Source: Tubulanus polymorphus
Lineage: Eukaryota > Nemertea > Palaeonemertea > Tubulaniformes > Tubulanidae
Direction: 5' to 3'
NCBI RefSeq assembly: GCF_964204645.1
Contig: NC_134026.1
Coordinates: 13,230,450-13,294,449 of the forward strand
DNA: 64,000 bases
Of this stretch, positions 41,314-50,682 are shown one piece after another. Every line of letters starts with the position of its first letter. Within the stretch, counting starts at the first letter, position 1. The notes under the pieces are model-generated. The model was not told the DNA's origin. It did not search any database and saw only the letters and a list, made by a program, of their open reading frames with translations. The translations under genes were made by a program, and so were the position numbers.

Positions 41314-42012
41314 ATGGTAGATAGTTTTCCAAAAGCTTTCCAATATAATAAATCAATTAAATATTATATTCCAACAATAGATTTTAATAAAGATATTACA
41401 TATAGAAATGAAGTTTTAGATTCATTAACTAATTTAGAAATTTATGTTACTGAAACTAATAATTTTAATGCAAAGATGGAAAATATATTTCATGTATATT
41501 TAATTAATTTTAAAAAATTGAAAGATGAAAAACAATGGTTATTAAAATCTAATATGAAGTATTGGCAGAATCAATTAAATTTTGCTGTTTATTGTGCAAC
41601 AACAGGTTGTGGAATTAGTTGGAATGATCATTTGAATAATTCTAAATATAAATTAATTCAAAGTTTATTTAGATTTCATACATACTTTCAAATCAGAATA
41701 ATATTAAATGAATTAGAGTGCGCTTTACCAGGATCTAGGTATTTCAAAGAATTAGATAATAATATTAATTTATCAAAGTTTTATAAAATTTGTAATGAAT
41801 TTAATATAGATATAAATAATTCTGATTTTAGAACAAAAATTGGAACAATAAGATCACTTCCTTGCCCTAAAAAGATTGCAGAATATTGTGCACTTCCCAT
41901 ACCATCTAATAGTTTTTATAATATCTATAATAATAAATTAGGTTATGGTAAAATAGAAACAAAGGATTTAGAAACATTAAATTTCAATAAATTATTATGT
42001 AAATGGATGTAG
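41314..42012 (+). CDS. Structural-cluster protein, truncated by internal deletion (copy D)
   Basis: 232 residues; full-length relatives have about 433. The N-terminal half is preserved (CATTGCGISWNDHLNNSKYK, FRFHTYFQIRIILNELECAL, KIGTIRSLPCPKKIAEYCAL). After ETLNFNKL the sequence jumps into the leader of the next gene, so the last residues LCKWM come from TTATTATGTAAATGGATG. The conserved SIRTYL...GAQ segment and the tail anchor are gone, and the frame overlaps the next ATG by 10 bases. Confidence 0.75.
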   Translation: MVDSFPKAFQYNKSIKYYIPTIDFNKDITYRNEVLDSLTNLEIYVTETNNFNAKMENIFHVYLINFKKLKDEKQWLLKSNMKYWQNQLNFAVYCATTGCGISWNDHLNNSKYKLIQSLFRFHTYFQIRIILNELECALPGSRYFKELDNNINLSKFYKICNEFNIDINNSDFRTKIGTIRSLPCPKKIAEYCALPIPSNSFYNIYNNKLGYGKIETKDLETLNFNKLLCKWM

Positions 42013-43472
42013 AAGGTGGAGAAGATTATGAAATGGGAGAAATGGGAAATAATAATGAAGGATATATTGATAATGAACCACAACCTAATTTTAATGAAAC
42101 TAATATTGATAATGATGATGAATCAGCATATAATTCTAATTTAGCAGATAGTGGTTCTAAAGCCCCATCAACAGATGAATTTGATAGAAGAACTAGATCG
42201 AGAATAAATCCTGAAAATTTAAATCAAGGTTTATCAAGACAAGATTTAGAATATAATAAAATAATTTATAAATTCAAACCTGTATTTGAAGAATCTGGAT
42301 ATAATATAAATGACAGAGGCGCCAGATTTTTAGTAGAAAATTTAAAACTTTTTAAAGGTAAATATTATTATCATTTGGATGGTGATTATTATATTGATAT
42401 CACTAATCAAAGGACAAGACTAACTAAAATATTAGCGGAATCAACTTTGCTTAAGTTAGAACTAGATAGAATAAAGAGAATAAGTAATAGTAATGAAATA
42501 ACTGATGTTACACAAGAAGAAAGAGATGATAATATAAGAGTATTTAGTCAAAGAATTGATGACTTATTTGAAATAATCAATGATAATTTAGAAACAGAAA
42601 CAACTTCTGAACAGAATATAACTTCCAAAACTAGTAAACTTAAATCGAATAAAGTTCCAATTGAAAAACTTTTACCGAATGGGTTACTTGATGCAACAGA
42701 TCAACAATTAGAAGATTTAAATATATTTTCTGACAAAGCAATTAGAGAAATTATTAGTATAAGACTTGCATCTGATAAAATTACACATGATAAAAGTATA
42801 AGAGATTTTAAAATTAGAACTTTAGAAAAAGAATTAACTGATAAAAATAAAGAAATAGAACAATTAAAGTCTGATTTAGATCATCAAGTAATTGATGAAA
42901 TAGAATATAGGCAAAAAGAATTACGTTTAGAAAAAGAAAAAGATGATTTAGAATATAACATAGAATTACAAAAAGAAGAAATTAAATTATTGTTAAAATC
43001 ATATGATTATAATATTAATAGATTAAAAGTTATTTTTAAAGATTTGTTGATTAAACCAAATTCTGAAATATCATTAAAAGACAGAATAAGATTATTATTT
43101 AAATTAGAAGGAATAACAATTCTTTCAATTCTAACAGCTGTAACTATGTTATTTACAACAATTGGTTTAGCAATATCAAATGCTTTGAAATCTACTCCTA
43201 CTCCCAATAAACCGGATAAACCTCCAGGCAATAATTCTATACAAGATAAAGTTAAGGATGGTTTAAAGAAATTGGCAAAATATTTATGGGAACTATCTAA
43301 AAAATCTGCTGCAGCATTACCAGGAGTTATTGCATCAATTGTTGGTTTTATATTGAAATCTGCAGGTAATATTCTTAACTTTGCTGCCGAACATATTATT
43401 TTATTTTTAATTACAGTTGTAAGTGCTATTATTTTTGGGTTAGTAAATATGATATCAAAAAATATCAAGTAA
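42003..43472 (+). CDS. Coiled-coil membrane protein of the capsid gene cluster (copy D)
   Basis: 489 residues, intact. Acidic, low-complexity N-terminus (residues 1-80); a globular part with YYYHLDGDYYIDITNQ; TSEQNITSKTSKLKSNKVPI; a coiled coil (about 255-335, LEKELTDKNKEIEQLKSDLD); a membrane helix ILSILTAVTMLFTTIGLAIS; the linker TPTPNKPDKPPG; an amphipathic stretch KVKDGLKKLAKYLWELSKK; and a C-terminal hydrophobic pair (AALPGVIASIVGFILKSAG, IILFLITVVSAIIFGLV). The amphipathic plus hydrophobic end suggests membrane remodelling or anchoring. Its T-run leader was lost in the upstream deletion. Confidence 0.75.
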   Translation: MDVEGGEDYEMGEMGNNNEGYIDNEPQPNFNETNIDNDDESAYNSNLADSGSKAPSTDEFDRRTRSRINPENLNQGLSRQDLEYNKIIYKFKPVFEESGYNINDRGARFLVENLKLFKGKYYYHLDGDYYIDITNQRTRLTKILAESTLLKLELDRIKRISNSNEITDVTQEERDDNIRVFSQRIDDLFEIINDNLETETTSEQNITSKTSKLKSNKVPIEKLLPNGLLDATDQQLEDLNIFSDKAIREIISIRLASDKITHDKSIRDFKIRTLEKELTDKNKEIEQLKSDLDHQVIDEIEYRQKELRLEKEKDDLEYNIELQKEEIKLLLKSYDYNINRLKVIFKDLLIKPNSEISLKDRIRLLFKLEGITILSILTAVTMLFTTIGLAISNALKSTPTPNKPDKPPGNNSIQDKVKDGLKKLAKYLWELSKKSAAALPGVIASIVGFILKSAGNILNFAAEHIILFLITVVSAIIFGLVNMISKNIK

Positions 43473-43490
43473 ACATGATAAAAAATAAAT

Positions 43491-43511
43491 AATTAATTTT
43501 TTGTTAAATAA
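43491..43511 (+). promoter_or_regulatory. Late-type leader of the MCP gene (copy D)
   Basis: TAATTTTTTGTTAAATAA immediately precedes ATGAGTGGG, as before the MCP of B and C. Confidence 0.6.
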
Positions 43512-44759
43512 ATGAGTGGGAGTTATATCAATCCTTCTAAGAATCATAGAATATCTAATGCTATTAAAGCAGAAAGATCACATCATATAATTACTCATAA
43601 CCCTTCAAATATTAATCCCGATGAAACTTTATATGTGAGGATTCCTCGATTAACACAAAATACTTTTTATGTTCCAAATAGTATTTATTTATCAGCTGAT
43701 ATAAAAGTATCTGGCAATAATAATAATTATGTTGTTGATAATGTTGGAAGATATTTGATTAAAAAGTTAACAATAAAGATTGGTCCAGAAACAGTTTTCT
43801 CATTAGATGATTATAATTTATTTTCACATTATAAAGATTTATGGTTAACTAAAGAAAATAGAAATAATATGATATTTCAAGGAATTCAATCAGAAAACCA
43901 AAATAAATTAAGATCAGAAGCTAATAGCGCAATATTAACTAATGATGTAGATAAATTGATAAAAAGTATATATGGAAGCAAATATAAAATTCCATTAGAC
44001 TTTGAATTGATAAATAATAATGCACCTTTATATAAATACGCAATTCAAGAAGATATTATATTTGAGATAACATTTGCTCCTGTAAATGAAATTGTATTAT
44101 CTAGCGTTAATAAAGATATGAGTTATAAATTATCGAATATATGTTTAGAATATGATACAGTAACTGATGAAAATATTTCAAGTATAATTCAAACTAAATA
44201 TAATCAAGGGTTTTCATTATTATATGATTATATTGATAAATTTAAAACTGTAACTATTAATGCAAATGATGAAATAATTAATGAGAATATTAACTTTCCT
44301 AGAAGATCTATTAAAGGTATATTAATATTTTTTACCATTGGAACGTATACTAATGGCGCAATAAATGTTGACAATTATTATAATCCTGAAATATCAAAAG
44401 TAGAAATAACTATCGAAGGAATAGCAAATAAAATATTTTGTCAAGGAATGAGAATGATAGATCAATGGCCAGAAATTAGAAAACATTTTATGAATGAAAA
44501 AGTAAAATCATCTGAAAATTGTAACATTAATCAAATTGATTATTATACCGGTAATAAATATGCATTATGGTTAGATTTTAGAACAACTGAAGATAATTCA
44601 TTACATGGTTCTGGGAAAAAACTACAAAATACAAAAGATGGAATACAATTATTCATGAAAAAGAATAAAGGAATCAAAAAATTTAAAATGCATATTTATA
44701 TTATATCTGACGCGCAATTAAATATTGTAAATTCACAATTAGATAGTGTTATGTATTAA
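43512..44759 (+). CDS. MCP: Major capsid protein, double jelly-roll (copy D)
   Basis: 415 residues, intact. YVRIPRLTQNTFYVPNSIYL, DNVGRYLIKKLTIKIGPETV and LFSHYKDLWLTKENRNNMIF are typical of Polinton/adintovirus hexon proteins; the second half has GYT-like strand blocks and NQIDYYTGNKYALWLDFRTT, ending AQLNIVNSQLDSVMY. It would form the pseudo-hexameric capsomers. All three full copies in the window have the same length, and this is the only unbroken one. Confidence 0.92.
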   Translation: MSGSYINPSKNHRISNAIKAERSHHIITHNPSNINPDETLYVRIPRLTQNTFYVPNSIYLSADIKVSGNNNNYVVDNVGRYLIKKLTIKIGPETVFSLDDYNLFSHYKDLWLTKENRNNMIFQGIQSENQNKLRSEANSAILTNDVDKLIKSIYGSKYKIPLDFELINNNAPLYKYAIQEDIIFEITFAPVNEIVLSSVNKDMSYKLSNICLEYDTVTDENISSIIQTKYNQGFSLLYDYIDKFKTVTINANDEIINENINFPRRSIKGILIFFTIGTYTNGAINVDNYYNPEISKVEITIEGIANKIFCQGMRMIDQWPEIRKHFMNEKVKSSENCNINQIDYYTGNKYALWLDFRTTEDNSLHGSGKKLQNTKDGIQLFMKKNKGIKKFKMHIYIISDAQLNIVNSQLDSVMY

Positions 44760-44864
44760 AACAACAATCAAGCATTATTGTTTTAATACGTATTTAATAC
44801 ATATTTAATATGTATTAAATTGAAATATTTCAAATTTTAACTTTGATAAAAATTTATATAATAA
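44760..44864. repeat. AATACGTATTTAATACATATT repeat block upstream of MEGGK
   Basis: 44785-44822 carries TAATACGTATTTAATACATA, then TTAATATGTATTAA. A matching block stands downstream of the gene at about 45731-45775, so the pair brackets the MEGGK gene. It is followed by the early-type leader at 44838-44864. Absent before the B copy. Confidence 0.7.
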
Positions 44865-45664
44865 ATGGAAGGAGGTAAAGTATATAAACATATTCCATAC
44901 ATCGATACACATGAAAATAATGATGGTTTATATTATGTAATACCTTGTAATATAGCTTTGATATTTGATCCTATTTTTAAAAATTATAAAACTAAACTAA
45001 TAGAAATCGATAATAATAAAAGTGATGTTGTTGATAATTTAATTAATGAAATTGATAATAATGTAATACCTACTACATCTGTAATACCTACTACCTCTGT
45101 AATACCTTCTACATCTAATAATGCAATAATATTGAATGTTGGTGAAAATAGAAATTATTGTGGATATTGTAATGGTGAATTTCAAACGCTCCATCAAATT
45201 GGAATAATCATATGAATACAAGTTCACATATTAATAATGTTATAAAAAGTGTTGGTATGAGAGAATTTATAGAACACCCATTTAATTATGTTACAAAGTT
45301 TGTTTTAAATAAAAAAGTAGATGGTAAAGATTTATATAAAGATTTATTAGGTGAATTTTTATCTAAGGAACCTAGTAATGATGAATTAGATTTATCTGCT
45401 GCTAAAAAAATATTAGAATCAAGCGTTGTAAATATAATATTAAGGTTAAACACTAAGAAAGGTGATAATGAAAATGGCGCCATATGGCACCCACATGGTG
45501 ATAATAAAGATTCTATGAAACTGAAATCAGAAAATGAAGATATAGTTGAGATGACTAATAATTATATCAATAAACCAATTATTGCGAATAAAGTGTTAGA
45601 GTCTGATGACGAAATAGAGTCTGATGATGAAAGTGATTCAGAAAGTAATTATCTAACACTCTAA
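44865..45664 (+). pseudogene. Zinc-finger repeat protein (MEGGK family), frameshifted (copy D)
   Basis: MEGGKVYKHIPYIDTHENND, three VIPTTS-type repeats, then CGYCNGEF, where one T is missing relative to B (near 45180). The second frame (45212-45664) goes on with NNVIKSVGMREFIEHPFNYV, GAIWHPHGDNKDSMKL and an acidic tail SDDEIESDDESDSESNYLTL. Overall about 265 codons. The family is unknown; the finger and acidic tail would fit a regulator. Early-type leader. Confidence 0.7.
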
Positions 45665-45788
45665 AGTAATAAAGGTTGAAAATTGTATAAAATAATAGTA
45701 AATAAAAAAGGGGGTTTTAAGTATTTATACATCTAATACGTATTTAATACATATTTAATACGTATCTAATACATAGGTATACAAATAG
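45665..45788. repeat. AATACGTATTTAATACATATT repeat block downstream of MEGGK
   Basis: CTAATACGTATTTAATACAT, ATTTAATACGTATCTAATAC: same words as 44785-44822. It separates the converging MEGGK and ATPase genes. Could be a bidirectional terminator or a trace of a recent insertion. Confidence 0.65.
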
Positions 45789-46403
45789 TTATTTTATAAA
45801 TTTATATTCATATGGAAATTGTAGTCTCAGAAGTAATTTGGAACCTTTATTATTTTTTAATTTATTCATATATTCATCATGTAATTCAGGAGGTATAATT
45901 TGATTTTCTTCCAATGATTGTTGCATAGATTTTCTATCTTTGTTGTAGAATAAAACTAGAAATCTTATATTCTCTCTAAAATCTTTCACAATTGAATTAT
46001 ATTTTTGATTTAAAACCCATGTTGTTATCCCAAAATGTCTACCAGAGAAAGCTAAATAACATAACTCACTTTCTCTAATTTTAGAATCATGTAAATTTGC
46101 GCAATCATCGATAATAAATAATGTATTAGATCCTTTATAAATATCTAATGCAATTTTTATACAATTATCTAAATTATCTTTCACTGTTTTAGAATTTAAT
46201 ATAATAAACTTTTTATCTTTAAAAACTATATCTCTACTATACGTTTCATTCATTTCATAAGTTGGGCAGAATAATATTATATTATCGAAATGATTTTTAT
46301 AAATAGTTTCTAATAAATATAATATGAAGTGTGTTTTACCACAATTTGTAACTCCAGTAACTAACATATTATGTGGTTCAAATATAAACAAATCTTTATT
46401 CAT
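45789..46403 (-). CDS. A32-like DNA packaging ATPase (copy D)
   Basis: 204 residues, intact. Walker A GVTNCGKTHF (residues 17-26), Walker B TLFIIDDCANLHDSK (about 104-118), a sensor-like TTWVLNQKYNS (about 137-147) and the C-terminal FPYEYKFIK. FtsK/HerA superfamily enzyme that packages element DNA into capsids. It overlaps the integrase end by 8 bases, showing a joint transcription unit, both facing the MCP cluster. Confidence 0.92.
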   Translation of the reverse strand: MNKDLFIFEPHNMLVTGVTNCGKTHFILYLLETIYKNHFDNIILFCPTYEMNETYSRDIVFKDKKFIILNSKTVKDNLDNCIKIALDIYKGSNTLFIIDDCANLHDSKIRESELCYLAFSGRHFGITTWVLNQKYNSIVKDFRENIRFLVLFYNKDRKSMQQSLEENQIIPPELHDEYMNKLKNNKGSKLLLRLQFPYEYKFIK

Positions 46404-47496
46404 TTATTCTTTTAATTTTACTAGATAAAATCCATTCATTAAATTTATCATCATATCCTTTATATTTCACCAGAGAATATTTCTTACCGCGTAATGTTTT
46501 AGTTTTCAATACCTTTTCTATTTTGTATTCTATTTCATCTGGATTTGGTACTAATGAAAATTCTTGTTCATAAAAATAACCTAATATTTCTTCATCTTTT
46601 AAATCAAACAATTTATAAACAAATGGTTTAGTTAATATTATCTTTTTAATTTTAAATATTTCTTCAGTAAAATTAGGGGTATAACCTTTATAAAATGTTT
46701 TTCGATATTTAGAAATTCTAACATGTTGTCCTATTTTAAATTTAGGTTCTCCAAAATCATGTGTAACAAATGCTCCATATAAATTATTCCAAACTATTTC
46801 TGAATTTTCTTCTTTTCTAGCTTGTATAGGTTTCATATTTATAGAACTATGTTTAGAATTATTATAACCTTTAACTAAATCATCTAATATATTTTTAGAC
46901 TCATCGATATATTTATATGTTTCATTAGCGGTGAAATATTTCCACATTCTAGTTTTCAATGTTTTATTAAATCTTTCTATAACAGATGCTTTTTTATCTG
47001 AATGTGTTGAAAAATATTCTACATCGTTATCAGTTAATAGTTTTTTAAAATGTTTGTTATAAAATTCTTTACCTTCATCAAATTGTATTTTATCTGGGAT
47101 AGCTTCTTTAAATATTAATTTGAAAGAATTTGTAACTTCTATACCAGTTTTATTTTTAATCGGGATACTCCATGCGTATCTACTGAATATATCTATAACA
47201 TTTAGTATCCAAAAATATCCTTTGTTATATTCTTCTAAGTTTTTCACATCAATTAAATCAGCTTGCCATTGTTGGTCAATATATGAAACCATTACTTTTC
47301 TTGTTAAATATTTTTTATCCATCTTTTTATGAATTTGATATGTGGGTTGATTTTGTAACCATGATTTTAATTCACTATATTTTATTTTTTCTTTATCAGA
47401 TTTAATTTTATCCCATAATTCCGAAACACTTGAATATGAAACTTCACTTTCTGGGTTATAATGTAAATCTCTTAAATATTGTTCTTTTTTCATCAT
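46396..47496 (-). CDS. int: Retroviral-type integrase with chromodomain (copy D)
   Basis: 366 residues, intact. rve core with catalytic D80 (QWQADLIDV), D140 (IQFDEGKEF) and E174 (ASVIERFNKTL), preceded by a helical N-terminal region and followed by KFKIGQHVRISKYRK and a chromodomain (YKIEKVLKTKTLRGKKYSLV, YDDKFNEWILSSKI). Performs strand transfer; the AATTCA duplication around D is the expected 6-bp product. Starts with a double methionine. Confidence 0.93.
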   Translation of the reverse strand: MMKKEQYLRDLHYNPESEVSYSSVSELWDKIKSDKEKIKYSELKSWLQNQPTYQIHKKMDKKYLTRKVMVSYIDQQWQADLIDVKNLEEYNKGYFWILNVIDIFSRYAWSIPIKNKTGIEVTNSFKLIFKEAIPDKIQFDEGKEFYNKHFKKLLTDNDVEYFSTHSDKKASVIERFNKTLKTRMWKYFTANETYKYIDESKNILDDLVKGYNNSKHSSINMKPIQARKEENSEIVWNNLYGAFVTHDFGEPKFKIGQHVRISKYRKTFYKGYTPNFTEEIFKIKKIILTKPFVYKLFDLKDEEILGYFYEQEFSLVPNPDEIEYKIEKVLKTKTLRGKKYSLVKYKGYDDKFNEWILSSKIKRINE

Positions 47497-47499
47497 ATT

Positions 47500-47883
47500 T
47501 TAATCCATTAATAATAATTTAGATTTAGTTTCAATGGCCTTATGATTTGACTTATTTTCTGGTATGATAGGTTTACTGTCCGGATAACTAAGTTTCCGAT
47601 TGTCATCTTTATCATTAGATTTGAATTTTGATTTATATATTACACCGGATAATATAATAACTGTTACTAATCCAATTGTAATATATAATTTATAATTACT
47701 TCCAGCATTAGAAGAATCAGATGGATTATTATTTGAATCAATATCAGATAAAGTCTGTGATTCATTTATATCAGTTAATTTCTTTTTCTTAGCTTTTTTT
47801 AATTCTGAAGATCTTTTTCCTAATTCTCTTGCCCATCTAATTTGTTTCTCGGATCTAGCCTTTTTCTTAACTCCATCACTCAT
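47500..47883 (-). CDS. Basic single-helix membrane protein (MSDGV family, copy D)
   Basis: 127 residues, intact. KKARSEKQIRWARELGKRSS and KKAKKKKLTD make a strongly basic head; SNNNPSDSSNAGSN linker; helix LYITIGLVTVIILSGVIYKS; charged tail with a five-residue insertion (KLSYPD) relative to B. Stop lies 3 bases before the integrase start. Role unassigned. Confidence 0.7.
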   Translation of the reverse strand: MSDGVKKKARSEKQIRWARELGKRSSELKKAKKKKLTDINESQTLSDIDSNNNPSDSSNAGSNYKLYITIGLVTVIILSGVIYKSKFKSNDKDDNRKLSYPDSKPIIPENKSNHKAIETKSKLLLMD

Positions 47884-48487
47884 TTATTTTAGTTAATTTT
47901 TGTTCTGATTCATTTTCTGTTTCACTGTTTGGTTGTAGTACAGCGTCATCTGTTTCGTTCTTACCTAATTTATATTCCATAGGCTTGATATTCGAAAATG
48001 TTATAACTCCAGTAGAAATCAATGTCATAACCGATCCTAATTGAAATGAAGCATATCCAACCCATTCTTGTAATTCAGTCATAACTAAGTAGTCATTTTT
48101 CAAATCACTATATAATTTATTTTCATCATCAATTGGTATTAACTGGTTACATAACTTAGAATAACATTTGACAATACCATTCGAAATAGAATCATTTATT
48201 TTAGATAATCTTGCCTCTTCATAAATCTTAAAATATTTGATTACTTTGTCTTTGTTCATATTATCTAATTCTTGAAAAGTTATTGTTTTACCAATAAACT
48301 CTTTAGATTTGCCACTCGCAATCAATAGTTCGAGTTGATGCTTAGAATATAAATAGTACTCGTAATCGATATTACTATCAATTTTATTATCACATTTAGT
48401 TGCCACATTATCATTATCATCTGTTAGACCTAAATCTTCCAAAGTTTTTTCAACTTTAACATTATTCTTATTCGATTTCTTAGACAT
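47876..48487 (-). CDS. 203-residue Polinton protein (copy D)
   Basis: Intact. KVEKTLEDLGLTDDNDN, YEYYLYSKHQLELLIASGKS, FQELDNMNKDKVIKYFKIYE, NDYLVMTELQEWVGYASFQL, LISTGVITFSNIKPMEYK. Helical, with a hydrophobic Gly/Thr segment at about 148-167. The three copies are well conserved in the middle third. Overlaps the MSDGV start by 8 bases. Function unknown. Confidence 0.75.
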   Translation of the reverse strand: MSKKSNKNNVKVEKTLEDLGLTDDNDNVATKCDNKIDSNIDYEYYLYSKHQLELLIASGKSKEFIGKTITFQELDNMNKDKVIKYFKIYEEARLSKINDSISNGIVKCYSKLCNQLIPIDDENKLYSDLKNDYLVMTELQEWVGYASFQLGSVMTLISTGVITFSNIKPMEYKLGKNETDDAVLQPNSETENESEQKLTKINE

Positions 48488-48734
48488 TTATTTCAGAGAA
48501 ATTTAATAAGAATAGTATTATAAGTATTCTTCAAATGATACTAGATAGTTAAAGTTAAAGAATTCTAGTATTGACTACTGATACTAGCTATTTGAATTTA
48601 AAGAATTTCTATTTGAATCTATTCAAAATATAAAGTATTCTTTTTTGAAAAGAAAATATTAAAAATATAATAGAAATAATAGATAGTTGAAGGTGTGTAA
48701 TTTTTATTATATTTTATCTAAAATCTATTATTCT
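48488..48734. other. Intergenic region with ATACTAG motifs (copy D)
   Basis: Counterpart of 12589-12838 with recurring GATACTAG, AGTATTCTT and TTTGAAT words. No frame. Presumed to hold the control region of the 203-residue/MSDGV/integrase/ATPase unit. Confidence 0.5.
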
Positions 48735-49499
48735 TTAACCACTCATTAAAGACTCAACGTATTGTTCATTATGTGTTGAATTCCATAATTCAATAATTTT
48801 TTTTGCTTTTTCCAGTTGATTCAAATATAACTGTAAATCTAGTTTATTAAATTTTATTTTATTTTCTTTCTTTTCAAGAGGTCTTAGATTCTTCCAATTC
48901 CATATTAACTTCTGATTGTATTCATCATTCATGTCAAATTTAGATATTGGTAACACATGATCAATATGAAAATAATTGCCATAATTATTTATATTCATTT
49001 TATCATCGAATTGAAATATTATCCATGATTTGAAGAATTCATCCGAACAATCTAGTAAATTAGATAATGTGTATGAGTGACTGTCTTTACTGAATAATTG
49101 TGTTAATCTAGTCCTTAAGCATTGTTTCAATCTAAAATTAAGATCTGTTTGATATTTTTCATTTTGATAATTGTTAATATTCTCTCTATTATTTTCCCTC
49201 CATTCTCTCATATATTCTGGGTGATTTTCTCTCCATTGTTTATTATAAACTTTCCATTTTTCTGGATTATTTTCTCTCCATTGTTTATCTTTTTCTTTAT
49301 ATTTTTCTGGATTATTTGCTCGATATTGTTTATTATATAGTTTATAACAAGTTTTGCAATAACAACTTTTACCATCTTTAGTTTTTTTATGATTATGAAA
49401 TTCTGTTAATGATTTATTCAATTCACACTTATTACATTTCTTATAGCATATATTTATTACACCATTATTGTTTATATTTATAGTTTGTGTACTTTCCAT
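48735..49499 (-). CDS. HNH homing-type endonuclease (copy D)
   Basis: 254 residues, intact. Zinc pairs KKCNKCELNK and CYCKTCYKLYNKQY; a stretch of WREN/NNPEK repeats (about 48-95) typical of phage and viral HNH proteins; basic helix YQTDLNFRLKQCLRTRLTQL; HNH core HIDHVLPISKFD...WNWKNLRPLEKKENKI. It could cut DNA lacking the element or aid recombination. Early-type leader. Confidence 0.87.
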   Translation of the reverse strand: MESTQTININNNGVINICYKKCNKCELNKSLTEFHNHKKTKDGKSCYCKTCYKLYNKQYRANNPEKYKEKDKQWRENNPEKWKVYNKQWRENHPEYMREWRENNRENINNYQNEKYQTDLNFRLKQCLRTRLTQLFSKDSHSYTLSNLLDCSDEFFKSWIIFQFDDKMNINNYGNYFHIDHVLPISKFDMNDEYNQKLIWNWKNLRPLEKKENKIKFNKLDLQLYLNQLEKAKKIIELWNSTHNEQYVESLMSG

Positions 49500-49639
49500 T
49501 TAAAATATATATTTTTATTAAATTGGTTAATAATTTTAGAATCCTCTTCCATTTCTTCGACCAACATCATCCTTTTTCATTCCTCGCTGCTTTTGATAAG
49601 TCAGTTTCAATTCCTTGATATCTAAATAATACCACTGGG

Positions 49640-49945
49640 CAAAAACGCTCGGGTGAGAGCGAGTTGGCTTCTGCGCATGCGCTAATCATAATTATATATT
49701 CATTCCATAAATTCTGTAAAATAGAAACGACCGACATAAAATATCAAAACGTGTTCGCACTAGGCAAAACCGCTCTATTAGGAGCGTTTTTGCTTAATGC
49801 GCATGCGCTAATTATAATTATATATTTATTATTGAAACGACCGAACATAAAAATTCAAACACATGTGCACTAGGTAAAACCGCTCTTATAGTAGCGTTTT
49901 TGCTTAATGCGCATGCGCTAATCATTATTGAAACGACTGAACATA
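49640..49945. repeat. Iteron-like tandem array, about three units (copy D)
   Basis: Same unit as 13640-14330: CCGCTCTNNTAGGAGCG stem-loop, TTTTTGCTTAATGCGCATGC, GCGCTAATNATAATTATATA, AAACGACCGAACATA. The first unit is degraded (AACGCTCGGGTGAGAGCG). The place between HNH and the right end is conserved in B and D. Confidence 0.85.
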
Positions 49946-50039
49946 AAAATTCACAAATCAGATTTACACAATACATTATACAAGTTATTCAGTCATTTCT
50001 TCTAATACATCATTTGATTTCTATAAATACAATTTATAA

Positions 50040-50262
50040 TTACAAACATTTTTTCAATTGCTGGTAAATATTTAACTATATCAATAAATGTTAAACTTAA
50101 TCATTGGAGTTTTAATGTTTTTGAAATTCTTGTATTTCTTCTTCGATCTTTTGGTGATTCTATTGGTTTGATATCCATTGCTGTTGATTCCTCAGTCAGA
50201 AAGAGTATCTTGAGTTTCTCTATCGCTTCTTGATGCGTATGACTTTTTATTAATCTAAAAGA
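50040..50262 (-). pseudogene. Relic of the TEMEDEP-repeat gene (copy D)
   Basis: The minus strand still resembles the C-terminal part of 14395-14961 (ATTTTTTCAATTGCTGGTAA, TTTAACTATATCAATAAATG), but frames are lost and the repeat part is mostly gone. Confidence 0.6.
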
Positions 50263-50279
50263 TATTAGCGGCAACTCTA

Positions 50280-50677
50280 GCCATCTAAAAGATATACTAA
50301 ATACACTTAAATATATCTAAAGGTTTCATATTTAATAGCCTTAATAACTACAACAAACAGTACTTACATATTTAGATTTATAATTGTAAACTATAAACTC
50401 CTAATTTCGTTTCGAAAGATAGAATATCCTGAGCACAATATTACAGCGTATATTCATTTCCGGGGCGATTTCTAGAATGACACGTCGTTAATTATGCCAC
50501 GTCATCTAGTTCCGGTTCTAGAGTGTTCTCTCTCTCTCTCTGCATGTTTGTAATAATGAGTCATAATGTCTCGGCGTCATAGTAACAGCTGTAACAGCTG
50601 TGAATTTATAGATTTATTCCATAGCTCTGTACATTGAATGTATATAGGCTCAAATATAATCATGTTCTAGTATAAAC
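50280..50677. other. Conserved non-coding right-end region (copy D)
   Basis: Matches 15110-15545 of B, including CAGCTGTAACAGCTG (near 50587-50601) and GACACGTCGTTAATTA. A CT-dinucleotide run lies at about 50528-50542. The match ends at CATGTTCTAGTATAAACA, where D is rearranged. Confidence 0.6.
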
Positions 50678-50682
50678 ATCAG

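Noticed and set aside
41314-42012. Cysteine protease from the CATTGCGIS motif
   Set aside because: No matching histidine/aspartate/glutamine order; the motif is a conserved part of a Polinton protein of unknown role.
43007-43468. 153-residue frame antisense to the coiled-coil protein, and similar antisense frames at 9235, 25617 and 41009
   Set aside because: Shadows of AT-rich coding strands; they repeat wherever the sense gene is present and lack leaders.
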